From positions 1 to 64,000 of the forward strand of contig RSEH01000010.1 in the NCBI GenBank assembly GCA_006503475.1: DNA of 64,000 bases. Reading direction: 5' to 3'. Under the pieces are notes generated by a model. That model worked only from the letters and a program-made list of their open reading frames with translations. It was not told the origin of the DNA and made no database searches. The stretch's first letter is position 1; each line of letters begins with the position of its first letter. The stretch comes from Stentor roeselii. Its lineage: Eukaryota > Ciliophora > Heterotrichea > Heterotrichida > Stentoridae. Of this stretch, positions 21,551 to 32,724 are shown piece by piece. The position numbers and the translations under genes are program-made.

Positions 21551-22237
21551 CTAGATAAATTTTTAGGATAAAGATTTTGAATTTAGAAGAGTTTTTGACT
21601 CTTCATTGAAAATTTTTGGGAGATTTATAGATTAGTGGGAAAAAATTGTTTATTGATAGGAAATGCAATTTTTGGGAATTTAAAACATTCGGGAATTATT
21701 TTGGGTTTTTAATAACAAACACTTGTTTGAAAATTATTTTCAGCTTTAATTTTTATATTTTTTACTATACATAATTTTTATTTAACAACCTCATTCTGAT
21801 TAAAATTCCTAGAAATATTTAAGCAGGACTAAAGATTGTAGAGCTCATATATTATTGAATGAATTCAGGTTTTTAAATTCTGAGAGTTAGTTAATAAGAT
21901 AAAAAAATAGATTATATTCTATATAAGGTCAGATAAAATAATCGTTTTCATGACATAAGTCGATCAGCTTGGACTAAACAATAATATAAAAGCTTCTCGC
22001 ATGCCTTAACAGTATTAAAATTTTTAAAAAACTCGAGACTTTATTCTAAAGCTATTTGTTTTAATGTAATAGACCGGTTGATCAAATTCTAATATCTAAT
22101 AATTTTTACCAAATCACAAAATTATCCAAAAAAAATATTCTCTCCCTTTCAATCCTTCAATTGAAATGCGGTAACCAGTAGAAAATTAAAAAAAAGTTCA
22201 CTCAGATCTTAATACCTAATCAAAATGATAAATATAA
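21551..22237. other. Intergenic stretch, 0.7 kb
   Basis: This AT-rich spacer lies between two plus-strand genes. No open frame, RNA gene or repeat was recognised. It would hold the 3' end of the transporter gene and the promoter of the next. Confidence 0.5.
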
Positions 22238-25200
22238 ATGATTTTCATCCAATTATGGTTGATTGCATCATCTGTCGAGGTGCAATACAGATTTGGAATC
22301 AACTTCGGATCCTACTTCTATGATTATTCTTTAAAGTCAAACTATGGAATCAATGGTGACTTGATTTCAAATGACATGGTAATTTCGACAGACCGTGGAA
22401 TTTTCTTGAACGGCTTGACGAAAAATGTTCGAATCAGGTCAACATTTAGCCTTCCTGCAAAATTTTCAGTGATAATTTGGACGATGGCATTAGATTCAAC
22501 AGGTGAAATTTTTTCACATGTAAGATCAAACTCGGATTTTTTTAGACTTGGTCGAGATGACTCCGGAGAAAAGTATCTACTTCGAGTTAAATCAGGTAAT
22601 TCCATTTCTTCATCTTCTGGAAATGGGAATTCATTTGATCATAGTAAGGACTAAGCAGCTGTTTGGCAATTAATTACTTTGACTTATAATGGAAACACCC
22701 TAGTTGTGTATGAAAACGATGGAAATACTAAAAAGTCTTTAAATTATGTTAAAAATAATGCTGCAACGGACACTGGAAGTTGGATCGGGTCAAAGGATTC
22801 AGCTTATCCATCAATCAAAGGTTTCATTTGGTTCTTCACAATATTAGATACAGATAGTGCAGATATCAGTAATTATATTCAGAATAATAAAAAGAGCAGT
22901 ATATGCATGATAGGCTATATTCGATGTGATTCTTGTGATTACCAATTCAAAGACACAGACTATGGAATTGGCTGTCTTTCGATCAACACAAATTGGTTGC
23001 AAAGCTCAAATAAATCGGCATGTTCTAATCCATTACAAGGCTGTGCAGATACTGGATACGTTTACAATTGTATTAATCAAATGAGTTGCTTCTACGATAT
23101 AAAGAAAAGTAATTGTTACACTATAGATGTTACCAATAACTCCAATACTAGTTCCATATGTGCACAGATTTCAACTAATTGTCCTGTAAAATGCTCTACC
23201 TGTTCAGGATACACAGGATGCTCAGGCTGTACAGACCCTTTGGCCGAATTGTCGAATGGTGATTGTTTATGCAAGTCTGATGCCTATTTCGACGAATCTT
23301 CAATGATCTGCAAACTCTGCCCAGAATCTTGTTCCCATTGCTCATCATCAACCACCTGCACACAATGCAAATCAACTCTAGTCCTAACTTCAGGAAAATG
23401 CACATGCAGCGAAAGCTTTTATCTAAAATCCTCAACCGAATGCGAATCCTGCCCAACAGTCTGCAAGACCTGCAGCGATTCAACGACATGCACATCATGT
23501 AAAGACCCAAACACAATAATCCTCAACGGCCTCTGCACCTGCAAGGCAGGTTATTCAGGTGACGGAACAAGCTGCTTAAAAAACTGCGACATATCTTGTC
23601 ACGAGTGTTCAGAATCAAAATGTCTTAAATGTGAATCCGAGAATTCCTTCATCAACGGAACAATCTGTGAATGCAACTCAGGTTATTACAACTCGAACTC
23701 ATCAAGTTTTAATTGTAAAAAATGCAATGAAGAATGTGTTGAATGCGATGAAGAAGGACTTTGCATTGAATGCATTTCGAAATTTTCCGTAAAACAATCA
23801 ACGCCAGGGTGTAAGTGCCAAGAAGGATACGGGTCTAACTCCTCCTTGACTTCAGAAGACTCTTGTTTTCCTTGCCTTGAAGAATGTTTGACTTGTTCCT
23901 CTGAATCTAAGTGTGATGAATGTAAAAACTCGAATTTTACTTTGACTAGTTCAGGAAATTGTGAAGTTAAATGTGGACCTGGTAAATTTTTTTTTGATTC
24001 GAAATGTTTTACTTGTAGTGCCCTTTGTAAGACCTGTGTTGATTATGAAGGATGTACTGAATGTCAAGAAAATTCTACTGTTTTCAACAAAGAATGCTAT
24101 TGTGATAAAGGATTTAAGGCTTTAGAGACCTCTTGTTTTAAGTCGATTTTTAATGGAACTCTTGAAGTTAGTCAAGAAAACAGGCTGAAGTTGACTTTTG
24201 ACGAAGAACTTGAAGTAGACTTGACATCATTTCAAATAAAAAGTTTAAAACTTAAAGAAAAAGAAACTTCATTCACCATAAAGAAAATCTCTTTAAAAAT
24301 TTTCTATATTTACCCTAGTTCATCAGAAGTGAAAGAAAAAATCTCCGTGAAGTTAGAGATAAAAGACCCTTTATACAGTACAAAAAATTCAAGTTTGTCC
24401 AGCTACACTTTTTCTGGACAACTCAATCCTCAGGTAAGTGCCGAGGTCAAAACTTTCACTGAAAAGTCTCAAGCTGCTACTCAAGCCGCCACGTCTTTGG
24501 CAGTTGGCTTTGCATTGGCTTCGAATCCTTCAGCCTGTTGGTCTTTACTCAACACAATTGAACTTATCAGTTACCTTCCTTTAAACTCGATTCCTTACAC
24601 TGAAAAGCTTCATTTTTTCACGTCTTCTTTGATAAATTTCAACATCTTGCCGAATGTTTTCAGTTCTTTTATGGACTCCAGTGTAAGTTCGAAGCCTTCT
24701 GAGAGAGTTCAGAGCATTGGAATTGATTCTTCAGTCTTTTTGATTAACTTAGGACAAAATTTACTTGTCATCTGCCTTTATTGCTCACTTTACCCGTTAT
24801 TTAGACTTGCATATCATTTCAAGATTTTAAGAAAAAAAGTAGAGGTTTATTTGGCGAATTATAAATACAGTCTTTTTATTAGATTTTGGATACAAAGCTA
24901 TTTGATCATTGGAATTTTCACTGTTATTCAATTGAGTTCTGTAAAGTTTATCTAGGAAATTAAGTCTTCTTTTAGTGGAGTCCTAAATAAACTTGTGACG
25001 ATTTTTGCAGCGGTAAGTGAAAATTAGATTCTTTTTGTAGCGACTCCTCTTGCATCTTTTTTACTTCTTCACAAAAGTGACTTGGAAAATGAAGAGTTTA
25101 AAAAAAAGTTTGGAAGTTTGTTCTGTGAGTTTAAATGCAATAAAGGATTTTGGAGCTCGTTGTTTTATACGGTTTTCTTTGTTAGAAGATTTGCTTTTGT

Positions 25201-25582
25201 TTTAACTCAGTTCTTTTTGAATAGTGTTCCTTTGTTGCAGGCCTTGTTGAACATCCTTTTCACTCTTTTACAAATGATTTATATGTTTGTTTACTTTCCT
25301 TTCAGGGATAAACTTGTATTTATTTCTGAAATCTTTGGAGAAATCTGCACTTTAATTGTTTTTGTTGCTACTGCTTTTTTACTTAAGGAAAACACTGAAC
25401 ATGAGGAAACTATTCTTGAAGATGTCGCGATTTACACGATTTTAGTTACTATCGGCTTTCAACTCTTGGTGAGTTTTTACTGTTTCATGTTGAGATTCAT
25501 AGAACTTTACCAAAAACTCAAGAAAAGAAAAGCTTCTAAAGTGAAAATAGTGCCAATCGACGCCGAGAGAAAATTTAGTTAA
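22238..25582 (+). CDS. Cysteine-rich multi-pass surface protein with LamG-like domain
   Basis: Four exons (22238-22643, 22659-24940, 24956-25012, 25028-25582) separated by three 15-nt introns give 1099 residues. A signal peptide (MIFIQLWLIASSVEV) is followed by a LamG/jelly-roll-like region (about residues 30-210; VWQLITLTYNGN). Next come a dozen or so CxxC-x-CxxC units of furin/growth-factor-receptor type (about 215-635), a beta-rich link and then about six to seven membrane segments. The last half resembles the TRP-like membrane region common in ciliate cysteine-rich proteins (YFPFRDKLVFISEIFGEI). It is probably a plasma-membrane or ciliary surface protein with an extracellular sensing or adhesion part. 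The ligand is unknown. It is similar in plan to the gene at 27140. Confidence 0.85.
22644..22658 (+). other. 15-nt intron 1 of the cysteine-rich gene
   Basis: The sequence is GTAAGGACTAAGCAG, with A at position 10. Retention gives an in-frame TAA; removal joins H-T-V-W-Q-L-I and restores a LamG-like strand. Confidence 0.9.
24941..24955 (+). other. 15-nt intron 2 of the cysteine-rich gene
   Basis: The sequence is GTAAAGTTTATCTAG, phase 0, with A at position 10 and position 5 being A rather than G. Its last codon is an in-frame TAG; removal continues the membrane region. Confidence 0.88.
25013..25027 (+). other. 15-nt intron 3 of the cysteine-rich gene
   Basis: The sequence is GTAAGTGAAAATTAG, phase 0, with A at position 10 and an in-frame TAG. 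The exon between introns 2 and 3 is only 57 nt. Confidence 0.9.
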
Positions 25583-25728
25583 TATATTACTATATTACTC
25601 CAATTATTAAAGAAAAAATCAAATCTTTCAAATATTTCAAAAATTTAAACACTCAATACTTAAACATTCTTCATAAACCTTCTAAAATCTATTCACCTAA
25701 AAAACAATAAAAACCTTCCCATAATTTA

Positions 25729-27027
25729 ATGTCAGTCCATCTGAGGAGGTTTCAAGACTTCAGCCAAGAAATCCGTACTAAAAGGTCAACCCCATCACCA
25801 ACCAAGTTATCCCTGCAGTCCTTTTCCCGTCAATCCACCCTCAAAAACCCAGAATACTCTTTAATCTACCCTTCATGGCTCATCGAGCGAAACGATTTCC
25901 AAGAAATCTTCGAACAATACGAGAACTTCGACAGACTCGACCTTTCCCAAGTCTTCCGAAAGCCATTAAACGAGAGAAAAGACCCAGAATGGCAGGCAAT
26001 TTACAAGTTCATCCATTCTTGTTACTTTTTTTCAAATATCTTCAACTCTAAAGTCCTCATTCGCAACTTTGAACTTCATACCTTTGAAGAAGGAGACGAT
26101 CTTAGCACTGGGGAGCGTTTTGTAAGAATTATTTTAAAAGGAAAAGTTCAGATTGATGAAGAACTGGTCGTCGATAAGTTTAATGCTTTAGGAGAATTCG
26201 CGATTTTTGAAAATAAAGAGCAAAAGTTAACTGCTTTGACAAAAGTGAGTTTAATTGCAGTGAATCAAGAAGACTATAAAACTCTTTTCTTGCATCCGAG
26301 ACTTAAACAATTAAAGCAACTTTTCCCTGTACTTGAAAAAATTCCGTATTTTTCTGAGATTAAATCGATTCGACTGGAAAAAATCGCATCTTGCTCGATT
26401 CCTTATCAAATTGAAAAAAATGAAGAAATTTTTAAATTAGGAGACCCGGCGAGTTATTTTTTTGTTTTGCTTTCTGGAAGGGTTATTCTTAGCTCGAGGG
26501 TTAAACTTCAGTCGAGTAATGACCTGCCGATTGGAATGAATAAAAAAGAAAAACTTGTGATTGAGGAGAATTTTTACAGTAAGTTGACTACTATTAAAGA
26601 ACATCAAGCTTTTGGACTTTGGGAAGCTGTTAAACGGGAAAAGAGGTCGACTGTCGCAACGACTTCAGAGGAATCGATTGTAGCTGCTATTAGATTTGAA
26701 GAGTTTTTGGAAATTATCACAATTCAGGAAAAGGAGGGCTTTTATGAGAAAATCACTGAAATTTTTAATAATAAAAGTCTTGGAAATATGATCAGGTCCA
26801 AGATCAAACATCATAAAAAACACATCAGTGCTCTTATGCAGGCTAGTGAAATTAAACCTGGACATAAGGGCAGGGAAACTTTTGAGATACCTAAACGAAA
26901 AAGAGCTTATGCCCGGTTGTTGTATGAGAAACAAGATACTTACTTGAAAGAGAACTTGGTGAGCAAGTCTTATTCATTTCGAGATGTGATTCTTCCTAAG
27001 ATAAGAAGGGTGAATCAGTGTAATTAA
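25729..27027 (+). CDS. Protein with two cyclic-nucleotide-binding-like domains
   Basis: The gene encodes 432 residues, from ATG 25729 to TAA 27025-27027, without introns. Two cNMP-binding folds are visible, at about residues 110-200 (HTFEEGDDLSTGERFVRIILKG ... LGEFAIF) and 215-345 (EIFKLGDPASYFFVLLSG ... FGLWEAVKREKRSTVA). The phosphate-binding cassette is altered in the first, which has no Arg where PRTA would lie; the second keeps RSTVA. There is no kinase or channel part. By fold it resembles PKA regulatory subunits or CNBD proteins of cilia, but with no inhibitor sequence before the domains. Nucleotide binding is plausible for the second domain and doubtful for the first. It lies between two cysteine-rich surface-protein genes. 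Confidence 0.8.
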   Translation: MSVHLRRFQDFSQEIRTKRSTPSPTKLSLQSFSRQSTLKNPEYSLIYPSWLIERNDFQEIFEQYENFDRLDLSQVFRKPLNERKDPEWQAIYKFIHSCYFFSNIFNSKVLIRNFELHTFEEGDDLSTGERFVRIILKGKVQIDEELVVDKFNALGEFAIFENKEQKLTALTKVSLIAVNQEDYKTLFLHPRLKQLKQLFPVLEKIPYFSEIKSIRLEKIASCSIPYQIEKNEEIFKLGDPASYFFVLLSGRVILSSRVKLQSSNDLPIGMNKKEKLVIEENFYSKLTTIKEHQAFGLWEAVKREKRSTVATTSEESIVAAIRFEEFLEIITIQEKEGFYEKITEIFNNKSLGNMIRSKIKHHKKHISALMQASEIKPGHKGRETFEIPKRKRAYARLLYEKQDTYLKENLVSKSYSFRDVILPKIRRVNQCN

Positions 27028-27139
27028 ATCATTTAGTTAAAGATAATTTTAAGTATAAAACTTGTTTAATCCTCTAAAATTTCCTAAATCAATTAGAAAT
27101 TAACATTTCTTCAATGATAAGAACTCAATATTCTTATAA

Positions 27140-30100
27140 ATGATTATCTTTGTATCACTCATCATGCTGACAGCCGGGTTTTCATCATCAAGTCTTTCCT
27201 TATCCGACCCGAAAATCCTAAGCATATCGAACTACACATTTTCCATGACCCTGACCCGTCAAGTCTCAACAAGCAGCAGCCTTTCCATATTCTTTCCATC
27301 AGACTTTTCATCCTCATCACTTTCCTCTTTAAACTGCGTGGGCATGTTCAACTTGAAACCAAAGCCGACCTGCGTGGCATCTTCACTTGAAGTAAAACTA
27401 ACAAATCTCTACAATGAATCCTTATCCTCTGGACAAACAATAGTTTTCAAGCTGACCTTCATAAAAAACATCAGCATTGGAAAGACAACTAGTTCATTCA
27501 AGATAACCTCGAAAGACTCGAAGGGAAAAGTTTTGGAAAGCCTTGTTTCAGGAATGACTGCAACTTTTATACCTCTTACTTTAGATTACTTGAAAATAGA
27601 GACAAGGAATCAGACCTCAGGGTCTTTGAGTAGCTTTGTCTTTATTACGAACTTTTCTGTGTCGACAGGATTGAAAAGTACTGTGAAAATCCGGGTTCCT
27701 TATTGGAATGCGAATTTACTTCCGAAGGCTGAAGAGATAAAAGAGATTTTTGAGAACAATATTGAATGCTCACTTGAAAATAACTTGAATAACGTGAGTC
27801 AAAATTGTGAATATTTATCAGGTTCTGTTTTTATTTACCTGGATATGGCATTCTTCGGAAATGTGAAAATTTTTGTTGACTCTGGACTTTCCCCTGCTTC
27901 GACTGAGACACTTTTTGGATTTGATTTTGAAGTTTTTACAAATGAGGGAAATTTGATGAGTTTTTCTAATTCTTCAGTATCAGCAGTAGAGCCCTGCATG
28001 ACAAACGTTGAGATAATCTCCTCAAATGAAGAACTATCTACATTTTCTGACTATTCATTCAAGCTCACCACTTGTTTGCCTTTCAACTCAAGGTCTTCAT
28101 TTAAGATTTCCTTTCCACCAGAGATAAAAACGACTCTTTCTCTAGTTCACTGCATTTTCGGCTTCGATAGAATACACCCGACCTTTTCCATATCAGGACA
28201 AGAAGTCCTTATCACCAACTTCTTCACCAGTTACAAGACTTTTCCAAGAGCACTCGAGTTTAAACTACTCGGAATGAGAAACCCTTCCACAACATTACTT
28301 TCATCAGGTATAATTGTGAACATGACTCAAAACAACTACATCTCTTCCACAAGTCAAGGCATTTTTCTTACTTTCGCGGCAGGTACCTTAAAAGTAAACG
28401 AGATCTGGGCAGGCAACACGACGATCACAGCTGAAACTTTTATGATTTTTAATCTTTCTGCAGGGTCTTCTATTCCTAAAGGCGCTGTCTTGTATCTGAA
28501 ACTTCCAGATCAGATTAAAATAGACTTAGTGAATATTCAAGTCCTTCAAGGAATGAGTGACCAGGTGAAAACAACAGTAGTTAACAATACAATCATCATT
28601 CAACAAGCATTCATAGAAGATACTTCAAAACCTTTTGCCTTCAACTTAAGCGTCATTCATTTGCCGAGTACCACGAAAGCCACTTCAGCATTCATAATAA
28701 AAGTGTTTAAAGAAAATTCTCTTTCAACTTCGTTATTTCAAGTCACTTCTTACACCTTCAAAGCCACTCCTGGGACTCTTTTCGGTTGTCAAGCAAGTCC
28801 TGATGAAAAAATGACTGGAAAAGTAACCAGCTACGCCTTCGGCTGCGCTGGTGGAATAGGAAAAAACCAGGAGTTTTTTGTGGAGTTCCCTGAAGATGTG
28901 AGCTTGATTCTGACTAGTTCAGTTTGTTTTGGCTATTCAGGCTTTTCAGATGAGAGTGAATGTGAAGGATCGACTAGCAGTGTAAAAGTGAAGACTTTTG
29001 AAGATATTTCTAATGACTTTCTCTTTAAGATCAGTAATGTGAAGAACTGCAGAAGTTTCAAGCCTGTTAAGTTTCAGTTTTCAGTTAGCACTGATGAAGG
29101 GTATTTAGTGAAACAAGGAGAAGTTTGGACTGAATTAGACATTCCCAGCGCTTTTTCTCAGTTAAAGTTGTTGTCTTCGAGTTTAACAGTGTCAAAAGTT
29201 TCAAGCTATATCTTCACCTTGTCTCCATTCAACCCAGTGACATCTTCAAGTTACTTGATAATCACATCAGAGCTGGACTTATCTTCAGCGTCATGTGGAA
29301 GTCCTTATTCCTGCATATTTAATGAAGAGTTGAAAGTACTGTTGAATTCCGTGCAAGAGACTTACGTGATAGAAGTCTTTAACATAAAAAACCCTGACTC
29401 GTTGAAACCTTTCCTGTTCAACATCTCATCATTCAGTCCTTACAAGCAAGACAGCAGCGTCATAGAACATTCAATGAAAACAGGAGGATCAATTATTTCA
29501 ATTAGCCAAAGCCTTTCTTCATCTTTCATCAACACTGAATCCTCACTTGTCCTTACCCTAAAATACGATCACAGCTTAGATCAAATCGATTCAGTTCTCA
29601 TTGAATTTCCTTCTTCATTCACCTCATTAAAATTCCAAAATACTTCTCAAAACTGGCCAATTCAACTCTCACCTCCATCATCTGAAATCAATTCAATTCA
29701 ATTCACTCTTCCTGAAACAGCAAAAAACTACAGCTATTTCATAAAGACCTTTAAAAATTCCTACCTTGTTGACGAAGGGTCCTTTACTCTTTCAGTCATT
29801 TGCCAAACACCTTGTTTAAACTGTTCTAAATCATCTTCAAAATGCACAAAATGTATTAATTCTCTTCCTTTCTTAGCTGATTCAACTTGTTACAGTCAAT
29901 GTCCTGCAGGTCAATCAGACATCGGAGACTTTACCTGTTCCTATTGTTTAAAAAACTGTGAAAAATGCTTAGATTTTAAATCTTGTGACAAATGTTTCGA
30001 CGGTTTTTTCCTCGACTCATCAATATGCACAGATTCTTGCCCTTCAGGGAAATTTGCATCAGAAGGTCTCTGCGAGTCATGTCTTTCTATTTGTAAAACA

Positions 30101-32671
30101 TGTGAATCTACTCGAGATCAGTGCACAAGTTGTGATTCTGGAATGTTTCTTTATAAAACTACCTGCACAGCCTTCTGTCCAGGGATAGTTTCAAACCAGC
30201 TTTGCCAGGACTGCGAGGACTGTTTAACCTGTTCAGAAACAGTGAAAAATTGCACAAGTTGTTTAGCAGATCGTTTTTTATTCCAACATAATTGTTACGC
30301 CACATGTCCAGACGGGACTTTTCAATACTCAAGCTCTTGCCTTGAATGCAGTTCAGAATGCAAGACATGTTCAGGCTGGTTGAACAAATGCACGTCCTGT
30401 TATGAAGGAAGTAATCTTTCTGGAAGTCTTTGCATTCCTTTCTGTCAGCAAGGGTTTTACTATAAAGAAGGCAGTTGTTTACCATGCAGTTCAAAATGTC
30501 TGACTTGTAAAGATGAGCCAGACTACTGCTTGTTATGTCTTTCAGGCTTTTCTTACAAAGGAGAATGTCTTGCTGAATGCCCTGAAATGATCACTATTGA
30601 GTCTTCAACGACTTGCATCGATTGTCTTGATTCTTGTTTGACTTGTCAAGGCCTGGTCTCAAGTTGCAGTTCTTGTGAAGTCCCTCTTCTTTTACATAGT
30701 TCTTCATGTGTCGCTAGTTGTCCCACAGGTTTTTTCAATATTTCAAATACCTGCATTGAATGTTCTGATAACTGCCAAGTCTGCAACTTGTCTTCTTGTC
30801 AACTTTGCCAACCTGGACTAATTCTACATCAAGGCTTTTGTTTAGAAAGCTGCCCAGAGGGCAGCTATTTGAATAATGAACAATGTTTCAACTGCTCTCT
30901 TGGATGTGTTGAATGCATTGCGGAGGACTCGTGCTTTGAATGTCTTCCTTCTTTTTATCAACTTGATGGATACTGTGTCGAGTCCTGTCCTGAAGATTTT
31001 ACTGTTGAGGGAAGATCTTGTGCAGAAGTGATTTGTGCGAAAAATTGCACTGCCTTGCTTTTGAATAACTCAGTTTGTGACCCTGAATGTGACTTCGAAG
31101 AATGTGATTATGATGACTCTGCTTGTGAAGTGCCGAAGTCTCAGGAAATGAGAATTGAAGAAGAACCTTTTTCTTTTACTACTGCGACTGTCGCTGTTTC
31201 TGTCGCTGCTGGAACTGTTTCGATTATGACTGGAGGAAGTCTTGTTATGAGCATCGCTCCTGTCACTGCAGTTCTTGAAAGTACTGGATGGTTCGCTGTT
31301 GCTTTGTCTTTGAATCTTAGGGGGAAGGGAAGAAGACTTGTTGAAAGCTTTTCAGAGGCTTCTGAAGCGTGTTTTATTGGAATTTTAATTGTTTTGGCAA
31401 TTAGAATCGGATTTAATTGTCTTGTTATTAGAAGGTACTCGAAGATTAGAACTGATGAAAAACATGAGCAATGGATTCAGAGTCAGTTTAAAAGCTGGGT
31501 AGGTTTAAATGTGGTTTCTTTGATCTTTTCATTTAAAATACTCTCTGTAATGACCTGCGGGTTTTTAGGACTATCTTTATTTTCCGCGGAATTTGAAAAA
31601 CCTTCAGAATTTTACAGGTTTTTGTTTATTTTTACTGTGATTGATCTGATTATCTTTGTAATTCCAATGTTATGTATTTGTATTTACATCCTTAGCATTT
31701 ATTCACTTGACTCTTTCGTATTTATTTTAACAGCAGATGTGTTTATAGTCACTGTTATTTCAATAATAATCTCAGTTCTCGTGATACTGATCTATTCAAG
31801 GAAATTAAAAGCGACTAAGTCTCAAAGTCGGATGGTTTCAATCGCAGTTCCAACCGCTTTTGAAGACATCGAATTCACCTCATCTGAAGGAATTCGTTCA
31901 GGGTCTGAAGACAAACTAGCGATAATCAAGCAATTCCTCGACAACCTCAGAAACTTCGAAAAACTCAGAAAAATTAAAAAAATTCCAAAATGTCGATCTT
32001 TAGACCTTTCAGAAGACTCTCCTAAAGCTGATGCTTTAAATTTTTCAATGCAAGAAGACCGACTCAATGAAACACTTCAAGGAAAAGAACCTTCTTCAAT
32101 CCTCATCCATTCATTTGAAGAAAATAAAAACTCAGAAATTTCACTTTCAAGTATCGAGATCCAAGTTGACGACAAAACAAATGATTTATTTGAATTTCCT
32201 GAAAATAACCTTAAAGCCTCTGAAGGAAATAAAAGTGAAAAATTTGACCAAAATAATTTTGAAGTACTTGAAGTTGACCAGGAAGACTTCGAAATAGTTC
32301 GAGTTAAAGTTAAAGACCTTGGAAAAGTCATTTGTTTGAAAAAAAGCTTTGCTGATGGAGTTTTTGTTGATGAAAATGGAATCGATTTGCAGCCTCAACC
32401 TGTTATTAACTATAGTCAACTTGAATTTGTCCAGATTCGCAGCGAAAACCCAGGAATCGGGATTTTTCGTTTGAAAACAGGGGAATTAGTCAGGATTTTA
32501 AGAACTTTCACCCATGCACAAGTAGTTCAAGACCGAAAAAGGTCTTTAAATTACGAGTTTTCCCTAAACAGCCGACGAGAACTAGTAGAAAAAGCTGGAG
32601 TTAAAGCAGGCCATCCTTTATTCTGGAAGTTTGAAAACCCGAAAGTGCAGCAAAGGTCAGACTTTTCATAA
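27140..32671 (+). CDS. Very large cysteine-rich membrane protein with a Notch-like LNR unit
   Basis: One exon encodes 1843 residues, from ATG 27140 to TAA. A signal peptide (MIIFVSLIMLTAGF) is followed by about 860 residues of Ser/Thr-rich beta-type repeats. Residues about 887-1290 hold more than a dozen CxxC-x-CxxC furin-like units (such as SECKTCSGWLNKCTSC). A Lin12/Notch repeat-like motif (C-4-C, NNSVCDPECDFEECDYDDSAC, about 1300-1330) lies just outside the membrane. Five to six membrane segments fill about 1347-1558, and an acidic cytoplasmic tail of about 285 residues follows. It is probably an adhesion or sensory surface protein and is related in plan to the gene at 22238. LNR units bind calcium in Notch; that is an inference here. 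Confidence 0.85.
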   Translation: MIIFVSLIMLTAGFSSSSLSLSDPKILSISNYTFSMTLTRQVSTSSSLSIFFPSDFSSSSLSSLNCVGMFNLKPKPTCVASSLEVKLTNLYNESLSSGQTIVFKLTFIKNISIGKTTSSFKITSKDSKGKVLESLVSGMTATFIPLTLDYLKIETRNQTSGSLSSFVFITNFSVSTGLKSTVKIRVPYWNANLLPKAEEIKEIFENNIECSLENNLNNVSQNCEYLSGSVFIYLDMAFFGNVKIFVDSGLSPASTETLFGFDFEVFTNEGNLMSFSNSSVSAVEPCMTNVEIISSNEELSTFSDYSFKLTTCLPFNSRSSFKISFPPEIKTTLSLVHCIFGFDRIHPTFSISGQEVLITNFFTSYKTFPRALEFKLLGMRNPSTTLLSSGIIVNMTQNNYISSTSQGIFLTFAAGTLKVNEIWAGNTTITAETFMIFNLSAGSSIPKGAVLYLKLPDQIKIDLVNIQVLQGMSDQVKTTVVNNTIIIQQAFIEDTSKPFAFNLSVIHLPSTTKATSAFIIKVFKENSLSTSLFQVTSYTFKATPGTLFGCQASPDEKMTGKVTSYAFGCAGGIGKNQEFFVEFPEDVSLILTSSVCFGYSGFSDESECEGSTSSVKVKTFEDISNDFLFKISNVKNCRSFKPVKFQFSVSTDEGYLVKQGEVWTELDIPSAFSQLKLLSSSLTVSKVSSYIFTLSPFNPVTSSSYLIITSELDLSSASCGSPYSCIFNEELKVLLNSVQETYVIEVFNIKNPDSLKPFLFNISSFSPYKQDSSVIEHSMKTGGSIISISQSLSSSFINTESSLVLTLKYDHSLDQIDSVLIEFPSSFTSLKFQNTSQNWPIQLSPPSSEINSIQFTLPETAKNYSYFIKTFKNSYLVDEGSFTLSVICQTPCLNCSKSSSKCTKCINSLPFLADSTCYSQCPAGQSDIGDFTCSYCLKNCEKCLDFKSCDKCFDGFFLDSSICTDSCPSGKFASEGLCESCLSICKTCESTRDQCTSCDSGMFLYKTTCTAFCPGIVSNQLCQDCEDCLTCSETVKNCTSCLADRFLFQHNCYATCPDGTFQYSSSCLECSSECKTCSGWLNKCTSCYEGSNLSGSLCIPFCQQGFYYKEGSCLPCSSKCLTCKDEPDYCLLCLSGFSYKGECLAECPEMITIESSTTCIDCLDSCLTCQGLVSSCSSCEVPLLLHSSSCVASCPTGFFNISNTCIECSDNCQVCNLSSCQLCQPGLILHQGFCLESCPEGSYLNNEQCFNCSLGCVECIAEDSCFECLPSFYQLDGYCVESCPEDFTVEGRSCAEVICAKNCTALLLNNSVCDPECDFEECDYDDSACEVPKSQEMRIEEEPFSFTTATVAVSVAAGTVSIMTGGSLVMSIAPVTAVLESTGWFAVALSLNLRGKGRRLVESFSEASEACFIGILIVLAIRIGFNCLVIRRYSKIRTDEKHEQWIQSQFKSWVGLNVVSLIFSFKILSVMTCGFLGLSLFSAEFEKPSEFYRFLFIFTVIDLIIFVIPMLCICIYILSIYSLDSFVFILTADVFIVTVISIIISVLVILIYSRKLKATKSQSRMVSIAVPTAFEDIEFTSSEGIRSGSEDKLAIIKQFLDNLRNFEKLRKIKKIPKCRSLDLSEDSPKADALNFSMQEDRLNETLQGKEPSSILIHSFEENKNSEISLSSIEIQVDDKTNDLFEFPENNLKASEGNKSEKFDQNNFEVLEVDQEDFEIVRVKVKDLGKVICLKKSFADGVFVDENGIDLQPQPVINYSQLEFVQIRSENPGIGIFRLKTGELVRILRTFTHAQVVQDRKRSLNYEFSLNSRRELVEKAGVKAGHPLFWKFENPKVQQRSDFS

Positions 32672-32724
32672 TTTTCACAAAAAAACCCATAAAATAACTC
32701 ATAATGACGTAGAGTAGTATATAA

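Noticed and set aside
32067-32419. Overlapping frames on both strands in the tail of the large cysteine-rich gene
   Set aside because: They are shadows of acidic, repetitive coding sequence; the main frame is uninterrupted.
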